Shown here in pieces: positions 1-9,125 of a stretch of DNA of 64,000 bases. The stretch comes from Marinobacter fonticola (lineage in GTDB: Bacteria; Pseudomonadota; Gammaproteobacteria; Pseudomonadales; Oleiphilaceae): NCBI RefSeq assembly GCF_008122265.1, contig NZ_CP043042.1:1178001-1242000 (forward strand). The letters run 5' to 3'. The first letter of the stretch is position 1. Each line of letters begins with the position of its first letter. The translations under genes were made by a program, and so were the position numbers. A model generated the notes under the pieces. It had not been told where the DNA came from and made no database searches. It saw only the letters and a program-made list of their open reading frames with translations.

Positions 1-167
1 GAACCCAGATTCAGGATATCAATCGGCTGCTCAAGCAACATAAGCAGATGTCCAAGATGATGAAAAAATTGGGCAAAAAGGGTGGTATGGCCAATATGAT
101 GCGAGGAATGCAGGGGATGATGCCGCCGGGGGGCGGTGGGGGTAAGCCGCCGTTTGGCCGTATGTAA
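1..167 (+). CDS. ffh: Signal recognition particle protein Ffh, C-terminal end (partial)
   Basis: The window opens inside this gene; the frame starting at base 3 gives 54 residues and a TAA at 165-167. What remains is the end of the M domain: a lysine- and methionine-rich helix (KQMSKMMKKLGKKGG) and a methionine-rich glycine/proline tail (MMRGMQGMMPPGG) ending in FGRM. In Ffh this domain binds 4.5S RNA and the signal sequences of nascent membrane proteins. The gene directly precedes rpsP, the usual order in gammaproteobacteria. The GTPase (NG) domain lies outside the window, so the call rests on the tail and on the neighbours. Confidence 0.88.
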   Translation, partial: TQIQDINRLLKQHKQMSKMMKKLGKKGGMANMMRGMQGMMPPGGGGGKPPFGRM

Positions 168-208
168 AACCCACGACCTGGATCTTTGTTAAAACCCCGT
201 GTTGGCTG

Positions 209-237
209 TTTTCATTGGCCAGGATTTAGCATAGAAT
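209..237 (+). promoter_or_regulatory. Possible sigma-70 promoter of the rpsP operon
   Basis: TTTTCA (209-214) and TAGAAT (232-237) are separated by 17 bases, in the 170-base gap between ffh and rpsP. The -10 box matches 5 of 6 consensus positions; the -35 box is weak. Position and spacing fit a promoter for rpsP-rimM-trmD-rplS. This is a pattern match only. Confidence 0.35.
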
Positions 238-337
238 AGCGCCCCTTTCGAGTATGGGTCTTCGCGCACAGGCTCTTAATGCCCAACGCCGCGCGATTAA
301 GACAACGTTTATACAACAGAACAGGATATTGGTCGAA

Positions 338-583
338 ATGGTAACAATCCGTTTGGCTCGTGGTGGCGCCAAGAAGCGTCCTTTCTACCATCTGGCAGTC
401 ACTGACAGCCGTAAAGCCCGCGATGGTCGCTTCATCGAGCGTGTTGGCTTCTTCAATCCGGTGGCGCGTGGCCAGGAAGAGCGTCTGCGCGTTGATCAGG
501 AGCGTGTTCAGCACTGGATCAATCAGGGTGCGCAAACGAGTGATCGCGTTGCCAAGCTTCTCAAAGAAGCCGCTGCCAAGTAA
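338..583 (+). CDS. rpsP: 30S ribosomal protein S16
   Basis: 81 residues, close to the 82 of E. coli S16. The N-terminus [18 protein letters not shown] is the conserved S16 signature, followed by [19 protein letters not shown]. An open frame extends upstream to 254, but the conserved N-terminus fixes the start at ATG 338. S16 is an assembly protein of the small subunit. It is first in a same-strand block with rimM (16S maturation), trmD (tRNA modification) and rplS, the classic arrangement that coordinates ribosomal protein and modification enzyme synthesis. Confidence 0.97.
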   Translation: MVTIRLARGGAKKRPFYHLAVTDSRKARDGRFIERVGFFNPVARGQEERLRVDQERVQHWINQGAQTSDRVAKLLKEAAAK

Positions 584-624
584 GCGCTGACTGATTAGTC
601 GTTTGTACGAACCGGGGCGAATGT

Positions 625-1152
625 ATGGCAGAAAACACGCAGGAAACTGTGGTTGGCCGCATCACCTCGGTTTTTGGGGTTAAGGGATGGGTCAAAGTCT
701 ATTCCTATACTGCTCCCATGGAAGGCATTCTGGATTACCCGCATTGGCAAGTCAGTCTAGGCGGTAAGCCGATCAGTCTTGAAGTAACAGAAGGCAAGCG
801 TCACGGGCCGGGTCTTGTCGTTCGGCTCAAGGGTGTCGATGATCGCGAAGTAGCTCGATCATATTGTGGACTGGACATCACAGTTCCGCTTAAGAGCTTG
901 CCTGAGCTACCCGAAGGCGAATTTTACTGGCATCAGCTAGAAGGGCTGACCGTTAAAACGCCGGAAGGCGCGGTTCTTGGTAAGGTGAAGCACCTGATGG
1001 AAACGGGGGCGAACGACGTCGTCGTGATACGTCCGACACAGAATTCCATCGATAACCGTGAGCGTTTGATTCCGTATCTTCCGGATCAGGTGATTCAGAG
1101 CATTGATCTTGTTGCCGGCATGATGGTGGCGGACTGGGATCCGGAGTTCTGA
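625..1152 (+). CDS. rimM: Ribosome maturation factor RimM
   Basis: 175 residues, the usual family length. The N-terminal RimM barrel (about 8-90) begins VVGRITSVFGVKGWVKV. The C-terminal PRC-barrel (about 100-172) holds GEFYWHQLEGLTV, GANDVVVI and the closing LIPYLPDQVIQSIDL. RimM binds S19 and helps mature the 16S 3' domain of the 30S head. The gene lies 41 bases after rpsP and 3 bases before trmD, so it is co-transcribed with both. Confidence 0.96.
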   Translation: MAENTQETVVGRITSVFGVKGWVKVYSYTAPMEGILDYPHWQVSLGGKPISLEVTEGKRHGPGLVVRLKGVDDREVARSYCGLDITVPLKSLPELPEGEFYWHQLEGLTVKTPEGAVLGKVKHLMETGANDVVVIRPTQNSIDNRERLIPYLPDQVIQSIDLVAGMMVADWDPEF

Positions 1153-1155
1153 TCC

Positions 1156-1914
1156 ATGTGGATCGGCGCAGTCACGTTATTTCCCGATATGTTCGACGCT
1201 GTTCTTGAGTACGGTGTTACCAGTCGGGCGGTGCGTGACGGGCTGCTTTCGGTGCAGCGCTGGAATCCTCGCGATTTCACGCATGATCGTCACCGTACGG
1301 TTGACGATCGTCCGTACGGTGGCGGACCGGGCATGCTGATGAAGATCGAACCGTTGCGCGATGCGATTCAGGCTGCGAAAGCGTCGGCCGGTGGTCATGC
1401 GACGGTTGTGTATATGTCTCCCCAAGGAGAGCCTCTCACCCAGACTGTGGTCGAGGAGCTAGCCCAAGCCGAGCGATTGATACTCGTCGCCGGACGTTAT
1501 GAAGGGGTAGACGAGCGGTTGATCGCAACAGAGATCGACCGGGAGGTATCCCTGGGGGATTTTGTCCTGTCCGGGGGTGAGCTGGCTGCAATGGCCGTGA
1601 TTGATGCGGTTACCCGCCTCATTCCGGGTGCACTGGGCCATGCGCAGTCGGCAGAGCAGGACTCGTTTGCCGACGGATTGCTGGACTGTCCGCATTACAC
1701 CCGTCCCGAAGTGTACGAAGGGCGTCAGGTGCCGGAGGTCCTTTTAGGTGGGCATCACGAGCAGATCCGGCGTTGGCGGTTAAAGCAATCGCTAATGCGG
1801 ACCTGGGAGCGGCGCCCCGATTTGCTGGAGAAACGGCAGCTAACGGGTGAAGAGCGTGAGCTGTTGGACCAAGTTTTGAACGAACCGGGTGCCTCTGGGT
1901 CAACAGGGCATTGA
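1156..1914 (+). CDS. trmD: tRNA (guanine-N1-)-methyltransferase
   Basis: 252 residues. TrmD makes m1G37 in tRNAs that have G36, which prevents +1 frameshifting, using S-adenosylmethionine bound in a trefoil knot (SPOUT fold). Visible hallmarks are the N-terminus [12 protein letters not shown], the [18 protein letters not shown] loop, the knot motifs [13 protein letters not shown] and [13 protein letters not shown], and a conserved C-terminal basic helix. It starts 3 bases after the rimM stop and precedes rplS by 25 bases. Confidence 0.97.
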   Translation: MWIGAVTLFPDMFDAVLEYGVTSRAVRDGLLSVQRWNPRDFTHDRHRTVDDRPYGGGPGMLMKIEPLRDAIQAAKASAGGHATVVYMSPQGEPLTQTVVEELAQAERLILVAGRYEGVDERLIATEIDREVSLGDFVLSGGELAAMAVIDAVTRLIPGALGHAQSAEQDSFADGLLDCPHYTRPEVYEGRQVPEVLLGGHHEQIRRWRLKQSLMRTWERRPDLLEKRQLTGEERELLDQVLNEPGASGSTGH

Positions 1915-1939
1915 AAGATTGGGTATTCAGGAGTTAACG

Positions 1940-2296
1940 ATGAGCGGCAAGAACAACATCATCAGTCAGATCGAAGCGGAGCAGATGACCCGGGAAGTCC
2001 CGGAGTTTGGTCCCGGCGACACTGTTGTTATCCAGGTACGGGTTACTGAAGGTAATCGCGAGCGTCTACAGGCTTTCGAAGGCGTTGTCATCGGCAAGCG
2101 TAACCGTGGCATGAACTCGTCCTTCACCGTGCGCAAAGTATCCTACGGCGTGGGTGTAGAGCGTACCTTCCAGACTCACAGCAAGCTGATTGACAGCCTT
2201 ACCGTCAAGCGCCGTGGTGATGTGCGTCAGGCCAAGCTGTACTATCTGCGTGATCTGTCCGGTAAGGCAGCTCGCATCAAGGAAAAGCTGGGTTAA
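1940..2296 (+). CDS. rplS: 50S ribosomal protein L19
   Basis: 118 residues against 115 in E. coli. The sequence has the conserved [41 protein letters not shown] and [15 protein letters not shown] blocks. L19 sits at the 30S-50S interface. The frame is open upstream to 1889, inside trmD, but ATG 1940 has a good ribosome-binding site (CAGGAG, 9 bases upstream region) and matches the family N-terminus. It is last in the operon and is followed by a strong terminator. Confidence 0.97.
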   Translation: MSGKNNIISQIEAEQMTREVPEFGPGDTVVIQVRVTEGNRERLQAFEGVVIGKRNRGMNSSFTVRKVSYGVGVERTFQTHSKLIDSLTVKRRGDVRQAKLYYLRDLSGKAARIKEKLG

Positions 2297-2330
2297 GCCG
2301 ATTGCGCTTCGGCGTAGCCGGCAGCTCAAG

Positions 2331-2360
2331 AAAAAGGCAGCCTCACGGGGCTGCCTTTTT
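2331..2360 (+). terminator. Rho-independent terminator after rplS
   Basis: A perfect 7-bp stem GGCAGCC (2336-2342) / GGCTGCC (2349-2355) with a 6-base loop is flanked by AAAAA before and TTTTT after. It closes the rpsP-rimM-trmD-rplS operon 34 bases after the rplS stop. Confidence 0.92.
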
Positions 2361-2415
2361 GCGTCTGGGATCGGGTATGTCTCACGCTGGTTGATCGTTG
2401 GCTGGAGGGTGTTGC

Positions 2416-3330
2416 TTGGTCGAGGAATGTCGGTCAGAGGATCGCGCCATGTTGCGTCGGTTCAACGATGCCTTATGGCTTGAATTTGGTCTCGGTGAAC
2501 GTACTCGCGAGGCCTACCAGGGGGATTTGGCGCGCTTGTCGCGTTGGCTCGAGAAGCAGCCGGATAAGCCGCTTCTGCAAGGCGTCGCTCGCCCCCATCT
2601 TCTGGCGTGGATTTCCGAGGGTATGGCGGCTGGTGCGCAAGCCTCCACGGCTGCCAGGCGCCTATCCGGGTTGCGCCGCTTCTATCGCTTTTTGCTCCGC
2701 GAGGGCTTGATCGCCGAAGATCCGACCTTGCGAATTGACAGCCCCAGTCAGCCTAAGCGCTTGCCGGATACCCTTTCGGAGCAGGATATCGAAAGCCTGT
2801 TGAGCGAGCCTGATCCCTCCGTAGCCATTGAATTGCGAGACCGTGCAATGCTCGAGATTCTCTATGGTTGCGGCCTGCGTGTGTCGGAGCTGGTGAACCT
2901 GACCGTCGATCAGGTCAATCTACGCCAGGGTGTGGTTCGCATTACAGGAAAAGGCGGTAAGGAGCGATTGGTGCCTATGGGCGAGGAAGCGCTGGATTGG
3001 CTGGTGCGCTACATGCGCGAAGCACGCGGTGATTTATTGAAGCAGCGGACGGCCGATGCGCTGTTTCCAGGCAACCGAGCACAGCCGATGACGCGGCAGA
3101 CGTTCTGGTACCGTATCAGGCACTACGCCAGTCGGGCCGGCATCCAGAAAAAGCTATCGCCGCACACGCTGAGGCATGCGTTTGCCACCCACCTGCTCAA
3201 TCATGGCGCGGATCTTCGTGTTGTGCAGATGCTGCTTGGGCATGCCGACCTGTCCACGACCCAGATCTATACTCATGTAGCGCGCCAGCGCCTGCAGGAT
3301 TTGCATAAGGCTCATCACCCCCGCGGTTGA
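2416..3330 (+). CDS. xerD: Site-specific tyrosine recombinase XerD
   Basis: XerD acts with XerC at dif to resolve chromosome dimers. The N-terminal SAM-like core-binding domain (DALWLEFGLGERTREAYQGDL) is followed by the catalytic domain with the full set of active residues: Arg in GLRVSEL, Lys in GKGGKERLVP, HxxR in SPHTLRHAFATHLL, His in LGHADLSTTQ and the nucleophile Tyr in QIYTHV. The start is uncertain. TTG 2416 has a strong GGAGGG 6 bases upstream and gives 304 residues; ATG 2449 gives 293 (E. coli 298); TTG 2398 is also open. The intact SerXerD-type C-terminus makes XerD more likely than XerC, and dsbC-hom downstream is the usual XerD context. Confidence 0.93.
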   Translation: MVEECRSEDRAMLRRFNDALWLEFGLGERTREAYQGDLARLSRWLEKQPDKPLLQGVARPHLLAWISEGMAAGAQASTAARRLSGLRRFYRFLLREGLIAEDPTLRIDSPSQPKRLPDTLSEQDIESLLSEPDPSVAIELRDRAMLEILYGCGLRVSELVNLTVDQVNLRQGVVRITGKGGKERLVPMGEEALDWLVRYMREARGDLLKQRTADALFPGNRAQPMTRQTFWYRIRHYASRAGIQKKLSPHTLRHAFATHLLNHGADLRVVQMLLGHADLSTTQIYTHVARQRLQDLHKAHHPRG

Positions 3331-3479
3331 TCGTGGGTGGTCTGACTGGCCTGCAGAACTTTGTCCCGGTATCGTTGTCCACTGGCTTATTGCGCTTTAT
3401 CGTTGCAATGGTTTTATCCTGCGAAATAAACGTTTTTGCGGCGTAGACAATTGGTTTTATTGCTAAAACAAGAGGCATC

Positions 3480-4226
3480 ATGACAAATACGTGCAAGCTC
3501 CGTTTTATGGGCATGGCTCTGGCCATTCTGAGTCTGTTTTCCTGCGCGGCTTATGCTGCCGACGATGGGACGAAAAAGGCTCTCCGCGATCGCCTGGAGG
3601 CCTCTATCCCGGGATTGAAGATCCAGAATGTGAAGGCCTCCAGCGTGGATGGCCTGTATGAGGTGACCACCAACAATCCAGAAATGATCTATGCCACCGA
3701 GAATGGCGAGTATTTCCTGGTGGGCGACCTGTATCAGGTTGGAGAACAGGGCTTGAGTAACGTGACCGAGCAGGGCCGCGCCGAAGCGCGGGCGAAGCAG
3801 ATGGCCACGGTTGAGCGCGATGACATGATTAGCTACGCCCCCGATGGCGATGTGAAGGCCGAGATTTTTGTTTTCACCGATATCGACTGTCCATACTGCC
3901 GCAAGCTGCATCAGGATGTGCCGCGTCTCAACGAATTAGGTATACAGGTGCACTATCTGGGGTACCCCCGCTCTGGACCGGGCACGCCGTCTTTCAAGAA
4001 ATATGTGTCTGTCTGGTGTGCTGACGATTCCAGCGCGGCTATGGACAAGGCCAAAAACGGCGAGTCTGTCGCGCCGGCAAATTGCGATAATCCGGTAGCC
4101 GACCAGTTTCGCCTGGGGGGCGAGGTCGGTGTGACCGGCACCCCCGCCATCATTCTTGAGGATGGCAATATGATTCGAGGCTATGTCCCCGCTGACCGCC
4201 TGGCGCAGGGGCTTGGGCTGCTTTAG
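3480..4226 (+). CDS. dsbC: Thiol:disulfide interchange protein DsbC
   Basis: 248 residues. Periplasmic protein-disulfide isomerase, kept reduced by DsbD. There is a signal peptide (about 1-26, hydrophobic core MALAILSLFSCAAYA). The N-terminal dimerisation domain (about 28-95) is followed by a thioredoxin fold with active site CPYC (137-140), the cis-proline loop GVTGTPAII and a second cysteine pair (CADDSSAAM ... PANC). It sits between xerD and hom, as in many gammaproteobacteria. The 149-base gap upstream allows its own promoter. Confidence 0.95.
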   Translation: MTNTCKLRFMGMALAILSLFSCAAYAADDGTKKALRDRLEASIPGLKIQNVKASSVDGLYEVTTNNPEMIYATENGEYFLVGDLYQVGEQGLSNVTEQGRAEARAKQMATVERDDMISYAPDGDVKAEIFVFTDIDCPYCRKLHQDVPRLNELGIQVHYLGYPRSGPGTPSFKKYVSVWCADDSSAAMDKAKNGESVAPANCDNPVADQFRLGGEVGVTGTPAIILEDGNMIRGYVPADRLAQGLGLL

Positions 4227-4395
4227 GCAATATCCTCGGCCGACGCTTGGTCCCCAGTTCGCAGGATTGGCTCCCAGCCGTTTTTTTCGGGGGCCAATCG
4301 TTATAAACTGCCGCGCTGGAGCTGGGTTTTAGGGGACTTTGAATGACGCCTAAAGTCCTGGATCCACGCCATTCATCTGGATCAGGGGAACGAAC

Positions 4396-5697
4396 TTGAA
4401 AGAGGTCAGAGTCGGTATCTGCGGACTGGGTACAGTGGGCGGAGGCACATATAACGTGCTGATGCGGAACGCTGAAATGATTGCCGGGCGCGCTGGAAGT
4501 CCGATTCGAATTAGCCGGATTGCCTCCCGACGCCGTCGCGATGACATCGACCTCGGTGAGATCCCTTTTTCTACGGACGTATTTGATGTCGTCAACGATC
4601 CCGATGTAGATATCGTAGTCGAATTGATTGGCGGCTATGAGGTGGCTCGCGAGCTGGTGCTTGCCGCCATCGAGAACGGCAAGCACGTGGTTACCGCCAA
4701 CAAGGCACTGATCGCCGTTCACGGCAACGAGATCTTCGAAGCAGCCGCTGAGCGCGGCGTGATTGTGGCGTTCGAAGCAGGCGTTGCCGGCGGTATTCCG
4801 GTTATCAAAGCGATCCGCGAAGGCATGTCGGCTAATCGGATCGACTGGATTGCCGGTATCATCAACGGCACCGGCAATTACATCCTCACGGAAATGCGTG
4901 CCGGACGCGAGTTCGATGAAGTGCTCAAAGAAGCCCAGGCCCTGGGCTATGCCGAAGCCGATCCCACCTTTGATGTCGAAGGCATTGATGCTGCGCACAA
5001 GCTGACCATACTGGCTTCTACGGGTTTTGGCGTACCGCTGCAGTTCGAGCGCGCCTACACCGAAGGCATTTCCGAAATTACCCCCTACGACATTACTCAT
5101 GCTGAGCTGCTGGGTTATCGCATCAAGCACCTCGGCATTGCCCGTCGCCGCGAAACCGGTATTGAGCTGCGCGTACATCCCACACTGGTCCCGCGGAGCC
5201 ATCTGATCGCTCAGGTCGACGGGGTTCTCAATGCGGTACTGGTTGATGGCGATGCGGTCGGTCAAACCATGTATTACGGTCCCGGCGCCGGCGATGAAGC
5301 GACAGCGTCTGCGGTCATTGCCGATATCGTCGATGTCGCGCGTACCGTCGCACACCAAAGTTTGCAGCGGGTGCCTTATCTGGGCTTCGAGCCGTCGTCG
5401 CTGGATAGCCTGAAAGTGCTCGATATGGAAGATATCCAGTCCGCCTATTACCTGCGGATCGAGGCTCTGGACCGCCCGGGTGTACTGGCTAAAATCGCGT
5501 CTGTGATGAGCGAGCACGGTATCAATATCGAATCCATCATGCAGAAGGAATCCGAGCTGGAAGACGGCCGCATTCCGGTGATTATCTTGACGCACACCGT
5601 GCAGGAGCGTCAGATCAACCGGGCCATCGAGGATCTGGAAGCGCTGGCGGAGATCGAAGATAAGGTCGTTCGTATCCGGGCCGAAAACTTCAGCTAG
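4396..5697 (+). CDS. hom: Homoserine dehydrogenase
   Basis: 433 residues. Reduces aspartate semialdehyde to homoserine, the branch point to threonine and methionine. The Rossmann fold begins VRVGICGLGTVGGG; the catalytic region has NKALIA, GIINGTGNYIL and EADPTFDVEGIDAAHKL; a C-terminal ACT domain (about 350-425, LRIEALDRPGVLAKIASVM) suggests threonine feedback. This is the free-standing type, not fused to aspartokinase. The start is TTG 4396, preceded by AGGGGA. thrC follows after 94 bases on the same strand, so the pair is probably one threonine operon. Confidence 0.96.
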   Translation: MKEVRVGICGLGTVGGGTYNVLMRNAEMIAGRAGSPIRISRIASRRRRDDIDLGEIPFSTDVFDVVNDPDVDIVVELIGGYEVARELVLAAIENGKHVVTANKALIAVHGNEIFEAAAERGVIVAFEAGVAGGIPVIKAIREGMSANRIDWIAGIINGTGNYILTEMRAGREFDEVLKEAQALGYAEADPTFDVEGIDAAHKLTILASTGFGVPLQFERAYTEGISEITPYDITHAELLGYRIKHLGIARRRETGIELRVHPTLVPRSHLIAQVDGVLNAVLVDGDAVGQTMYYGPGAGDEATASAVIADIVDVARTVAHQSLQRVPYLGFEPSSLDSLKVLDMEDIQSAYYLRIEALDRPGVLAKIASVMSEHGINIESIMQKESELEDGRIPVIILTHTVQERQINRAIEDLEALAEIEDKVVRIRAENFS

Positions 5698-5791
5698 CGA
5701 GAATTTCAACGGAGGCGGTCGCGCGGCTGTCTCTCCAGGTACTTGGGTTGTCTGGCGTGCGGCGTTAGGCAGCCCCTGACGGGAAAAGATT

Positions 5792-7192
5792 GTGAGATAC
5801 ATCAGTACACGGGGCGATGCGCCTTCACTGGGTTTTGAAGACGTTCTCCTGACCGGCCTGGCCCCCGACGGCGGCCTCTACGTGCCTGAATCCTTGCCTA
5901 AGTTCAGTCTTGAGGACATTCGCAGCTGGCGAGGGCTTTCCTACGCCGAGCTGGCCTTCAAGGTGATGCATCCGTTCGTCGAGGATGCGATCCCTGCCGA
6001 CGATTTCCGCGCCATGCTGGACGAGACCTACAGCCAGTTTGCTCACAAGGCGGTGGCGCCATTGGTGCAGCTCGATAGCAACGAGTGGGTTCTCGAGCTC
6101 TTCCGCGGGCCGACCCTGGCCTTCAAGGATTTTGCCCTGCAGTTGCTGGGTCGCTTGCTGGATTACGTACTGGATAAGCGCAAGCAGCACGTGGTCATTA
6201 TGGGGGCGACCTCCGGCGACACCGGCTCGGCCGCGATTGAGGGCTGCCGCCATTGTGAGCATGTGGATATTTTTATTCTGCATCCACATGAGCGGGTGTC
6301 TGAAGTGCAGCGCCGTCAGATGACGACGGTCGTCGGTGACAATGTTCACAACATCGCCGTGAAGGGCAACTTCGACGACTGCCAGCGGATGGTGAAGGCC
6401 AGCTTCGGCGATCAGTCGTTCCTGCAGGGCAAAACTCAGCTGGTGGCGGTCAACTCCATCAACTGGGCACGAATCATGGCGCAGATCGTCTACTACTTTC
6501 AGGCGTCCCTGGCCCTGGGTGGACCGGACCGCAGCATGGCGTTCTCGGTGCCGACCGGTAATTTCGGCGATATCTTTGCCGGTTATCTGGCGCGGGAGAT
6601 GGGGCTGCCCATCAGCCAACTGGTGATCGCCACCAACCGCAACGACATCCTGCACCGTTTCATGAGCGGCAACCGCTACGAGCAGCAGCAGTTGGAGCAC
6701 ACCCTGTCGCCGAGCATGGACATCATGGTGTCCAGCAATTTCGAGCGTTTGCTGTTCGACCTGCATGGCCGGGATGGCGCCGCAGTGCGCGATCTACTGG
6801 AGCGCGCTCAGACCGAAGCGGTGAGTGTGGAGGATTATCGCTGGAAAGCGGCTCGCAAGTTGTTCGATAGCGACGCTGTCGACGATGCGACGACCTGCGA
6901 AACGATTCGCGAAATCTTCGAGCAAAACGAATACCTGCTCGATCCCCACACGGCTATCGGTGTCCGTGCGGCCCGCAACTGCCGACGCGATACCAGCGTG
7001 CCCATGATCACCCTGGGTACGGCGCATCCGGCCAAATTCCCGGATGCGGTGAAGCAGTCCGGCGTAGGCGTGAAGCCGGCGTTGCCGCACCATCTGGCCG
7101 ACTTGTTCGAGCGGGATGAGCGCTATACCGTGCTTGAGGATGATTTGCAGTCCATTCAGGACTTTATCCTCGCTCACTGGAAGAACACCTAA
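5792..7192 (+). CDS. thrC: Threonine synthase
   Basis: 466 residues, the long fold-II form typical of gammaproteobacteria. Converts O-phosphohomoserine to threonine with pyridoxal phosphate. The N-terminus MRYISTRGDAPSLGFEDVLL is typical; the PLP lysine lies in GPTLAFKDFALQLLG; the phosphate-binding loop is GATSGDTGSAA; SVPTGNFGDIFAGY is conserved. The start is GTG 5792. It follows hom directly, placing two successive steps of the pathway together. Confidence 0.96.
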   Translation: MRYISTRGDAPSLGFEDVLLTGLAPDGGLYVPESLPKFSLEDIRSWRGLSYAELAFKVMHPFVEDAIPADDFRAMLDETYSQFAHKAVAPLVQLDSNEWVLELFRGPTLAFKDFALQLLGRLLDYVLDKRKQHVVIMGATSGDTGSAAIEGCRHCEHVDIFILHPHERVSEVQRRQMTTVVGDNVHNIAVKGNFDDCQRMVKASFGDQSFLQGKTQLVAVNSINWARIMAQIVYYFQASLALGGPDRSMAFSVPTGNFGDIFAGYLAREMGLPISQLVIATNRNDILHRFMSGNRYEQQQLEHTLSPSMDIMVSSNFERLLFDLHGRDGAAVRDLLERAQTEAVSVEDYRWKAARKLFDSDAVDDATTCETIREIFEQNEYLLDPHTAIGVRAARNCRRDTSVPMITLGTAHPAKFPDAVKQSGVGVKPALPHHLADLFERDERYTVLEDDLQSIQDFILAHWKNT

Positions 7193-7265
7193 AACTCGAT
7201 CCGGGCGCAGCGCAGACATGGCTGTGCCCGGGAAATCCTGAAAGACCCGACACACCCGACACACT

Positions 7266-8996
7266 ATGACGCCACGTAAGATTATCCGGCGTCCCTTGCC
7301 GGAGCAGCTCGCCGATTGGGGGCTTTCGCTGCCGCCCTTGCTCAAACGCCTCTATCAAGCACGGGGTGTTCGATCGGAAGCCGAGCTCGACTATACCCTC
7401 AAGCAACTGGCATCGCCGTTCGAGCTGCGAGGTATCGGCCGCGCCGTGGAGCTGATTGCGGAGGCGATCAGGCAGGATCAGCGCATCCTGATTTTGGGCG
7501 ATTTTGACGCGGATGGGGCCACCAGCACCGCAGTGGCCGTGCTCGGATTGCAGATGATGGGCGCACGGCAACTGGACTTCCGGGTACCCAGTCGTTTCTC
7601 CGATGGCTATGGCTTGACGCCGGGTATTATCGACCGTCTGGAAGAACAGGGCGCGTTGCCCGACCTGATGATTACCGTCGACAATGGTATTGCGGCCGTC
7701 GAAGGCGTCGAGGCAGCCATACGCCGGGGGATGCGCGTGGTGGTCACAGACCATCACCTGCCAGGGGATAGCCTGCCGGCTGCGGATGCCATCGTAAATC
7801 CCAATCAGAATGGCTGTCCGTTCCTTAGCAAGAATGCTGCAGGCGTCGGCGTCATGTTTTACGTTTTAACGGCGTTGCGCCGGTATATGAGCGATCACGG
7901 AATGCTCAACGGCCCAACACCGAATCTGGGATGTCTGCTGGATCTGGTCGCCTTGGGAACGGTAGCCGATGTGGTACCGCTGGATCAGAACAATCGCATC
8001 TTCGTCGAGCAGGGCCTGCGTCGGATTCGTCAGGGGGAGGCCCGGCCTGGCATTCTGGCGTTGCTAGAGGTCGCCGGGCGGGATTTTAGCCAAATCAGTG
8101 CCACGGACTTGGGCTTTGTGGTGGGGCCAAGACTCAACGCCGCGGGTCGGCTGGATGATATGAGTCTCGGAATTGCATGCCTGTTGGCGGACACGCAGGA
8201 GGAAGCCCGGCGTCTGGCGACCGAACTGGATCAGATGAATCGCGAGCGCCGTACGATCGAGACCGGTATGAAGGAGCAAGCCCAGGAGCTGCTGGCTTCG
8301 CTGTCCCTCGATCGCGAAGGGCTGCCATGGGGGCTGGCGCTGTTCGATCCCGACTGGCACCAGGGCGTGATCGGCATCCTAGCGGCCCGTATTCGCGAGC
8401 AAACCCACCGGCCGGTGATCGCATTTGCGCCGGACGAGGGTGGCGAGTTGATCAAGGGCTCCGCTCGCTCCATTCCCGGCCTGCATATCCGGGACGTATT
8501 GGCCTCGGTCGATGCCCGTTTCCCCGGCTTGCTGAAGAAGTTTGGCGGCCATGCGATGGCTGCCGGAATGACCGTCGACGCGACAGCGTTCCAGCAGTTT
8601 GCCGACGCCTTCGATGCGACCGTTCGAAAAATGATTACCGAGGATGCGTTGGAGGCGACGATTACCACGGATGGCCCTTTGACTAAGGACGAACTCACCC
8701 TGGAGACCGCCTATGCGTTGAAACGCTCGGGGCCGTGGGGACAGCACTTTCCGGAACCGGTATTCGATGGCGAGTTCGAGGTCATCAGCCAGCGTATCGT
8801 AGGCGAACGCCACCTCAAGCTGGTGCTTCGTCCACAGGCGGGGGGTGATATTCTGGATGGCATTGCCTTCAATACCGGGGCCGAAGTCGCGGATTTTACC
8901 CGTACCGGCGCGCGTATCGTGTACAAGCCCGATGCCAATACGTTCCGGGGCCGGACTCAGCTTCAACTGCTGGTGGATTACATCGAGCGAGTTTGA
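7266..8996 (+). CDS. recJ: Single-stranded-DNA-specific 5'-3' exonuclease RecJ
   Basis: 576 residues (E. coli 577). DHH-superfamily nuclease acting in RecF-pathway recombination, mismatch repair and base-excision repair. Motifs run in order: LGDFDADGATSTA (motif I), TVDNGI, VVTDHHLPGD (the DHH motif), then DPDWHQGVIGILAAR, and the DHHA1 motif GGHAMAAGMTV, then a C-terminal OB fold. There is no clear Shine-Dalgarno; instead a 9-base unit CCCGACACA is duplicated in tandem (7246-7263) directly before the ATG. Confidence 0.96.
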   Translation: MTPRKIIRRPLPEQLADWGLSLPPLLKRLYQARGVRSEAELDYTLKQLASPFELRGIGRAVELIAEAIRQDQRILILGDFDADGATSTAVAVLGLQMMGARQLDFRVPSRFSDGYGLTPGIIDRLEEQGALPDLMITVDNGIAAVEGVEAAIRRGMRVVVTDHHLPGDSLPAADAIVNPNQNGCPFLSKNAAGVGVMFYVLTALRRYMSDHGMLNGPTPNLGCLLDLVALGTVADVVPLDQNNRIFVEQGLRRIRQGEARPGILALLEVAGRDFSQISATDLGFVVGPRLNAAGRLDDMSLGIACLLADTQEEARRLATELDQMNRERRTIETGMKEQAQELLASLSLDREGLPWGLALFDPDWHQGVIGILAARIREQTHRPVIAFAPDEGGELIKGSARSIPGLHIRDVLASVDARFPGLLKKFGGHAMAAGMTVDATAFQQFADAFDATVRKMITEDALEATITTDGPLTKDELTLETAYALKRSGPWGQHFPEPVFDGEFEVISQRIVGERHLKLVLRPQAGGDILDGIAFNTGAEVADFTRTGARIVYKPDANTFRGRTQLQLLVDYIERV

Positions 8997-9125
8997 CCGC
9001 CGCGGCGCTAAGCCGGCTGATTTCCATACAGATCTCCGGTAAAATGCGTCGCCTCTACCGGGCACAACCCGTGGCTATCGATCATTTTTTGTTTTTAGAA
9101 TTTTTTACCCCGAGATGGAAGCTAC

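Noticed and set aside
4150..5802. 550-residue minus-strand open frame opposite dsbC/hom
   Set aside because: It overlaps hom completely; the plus-strand product is a full homoserine dehydrogenase. The minus frame has no recognisable domain and is a codon-bias shadow.
5825..6766. 313-residue minus-strand frame opposite thrC
   Set aside because: thrC is intact on the plus strand; the frame has His/Gln-rich, domain-free sequence typical of antisense shadows.
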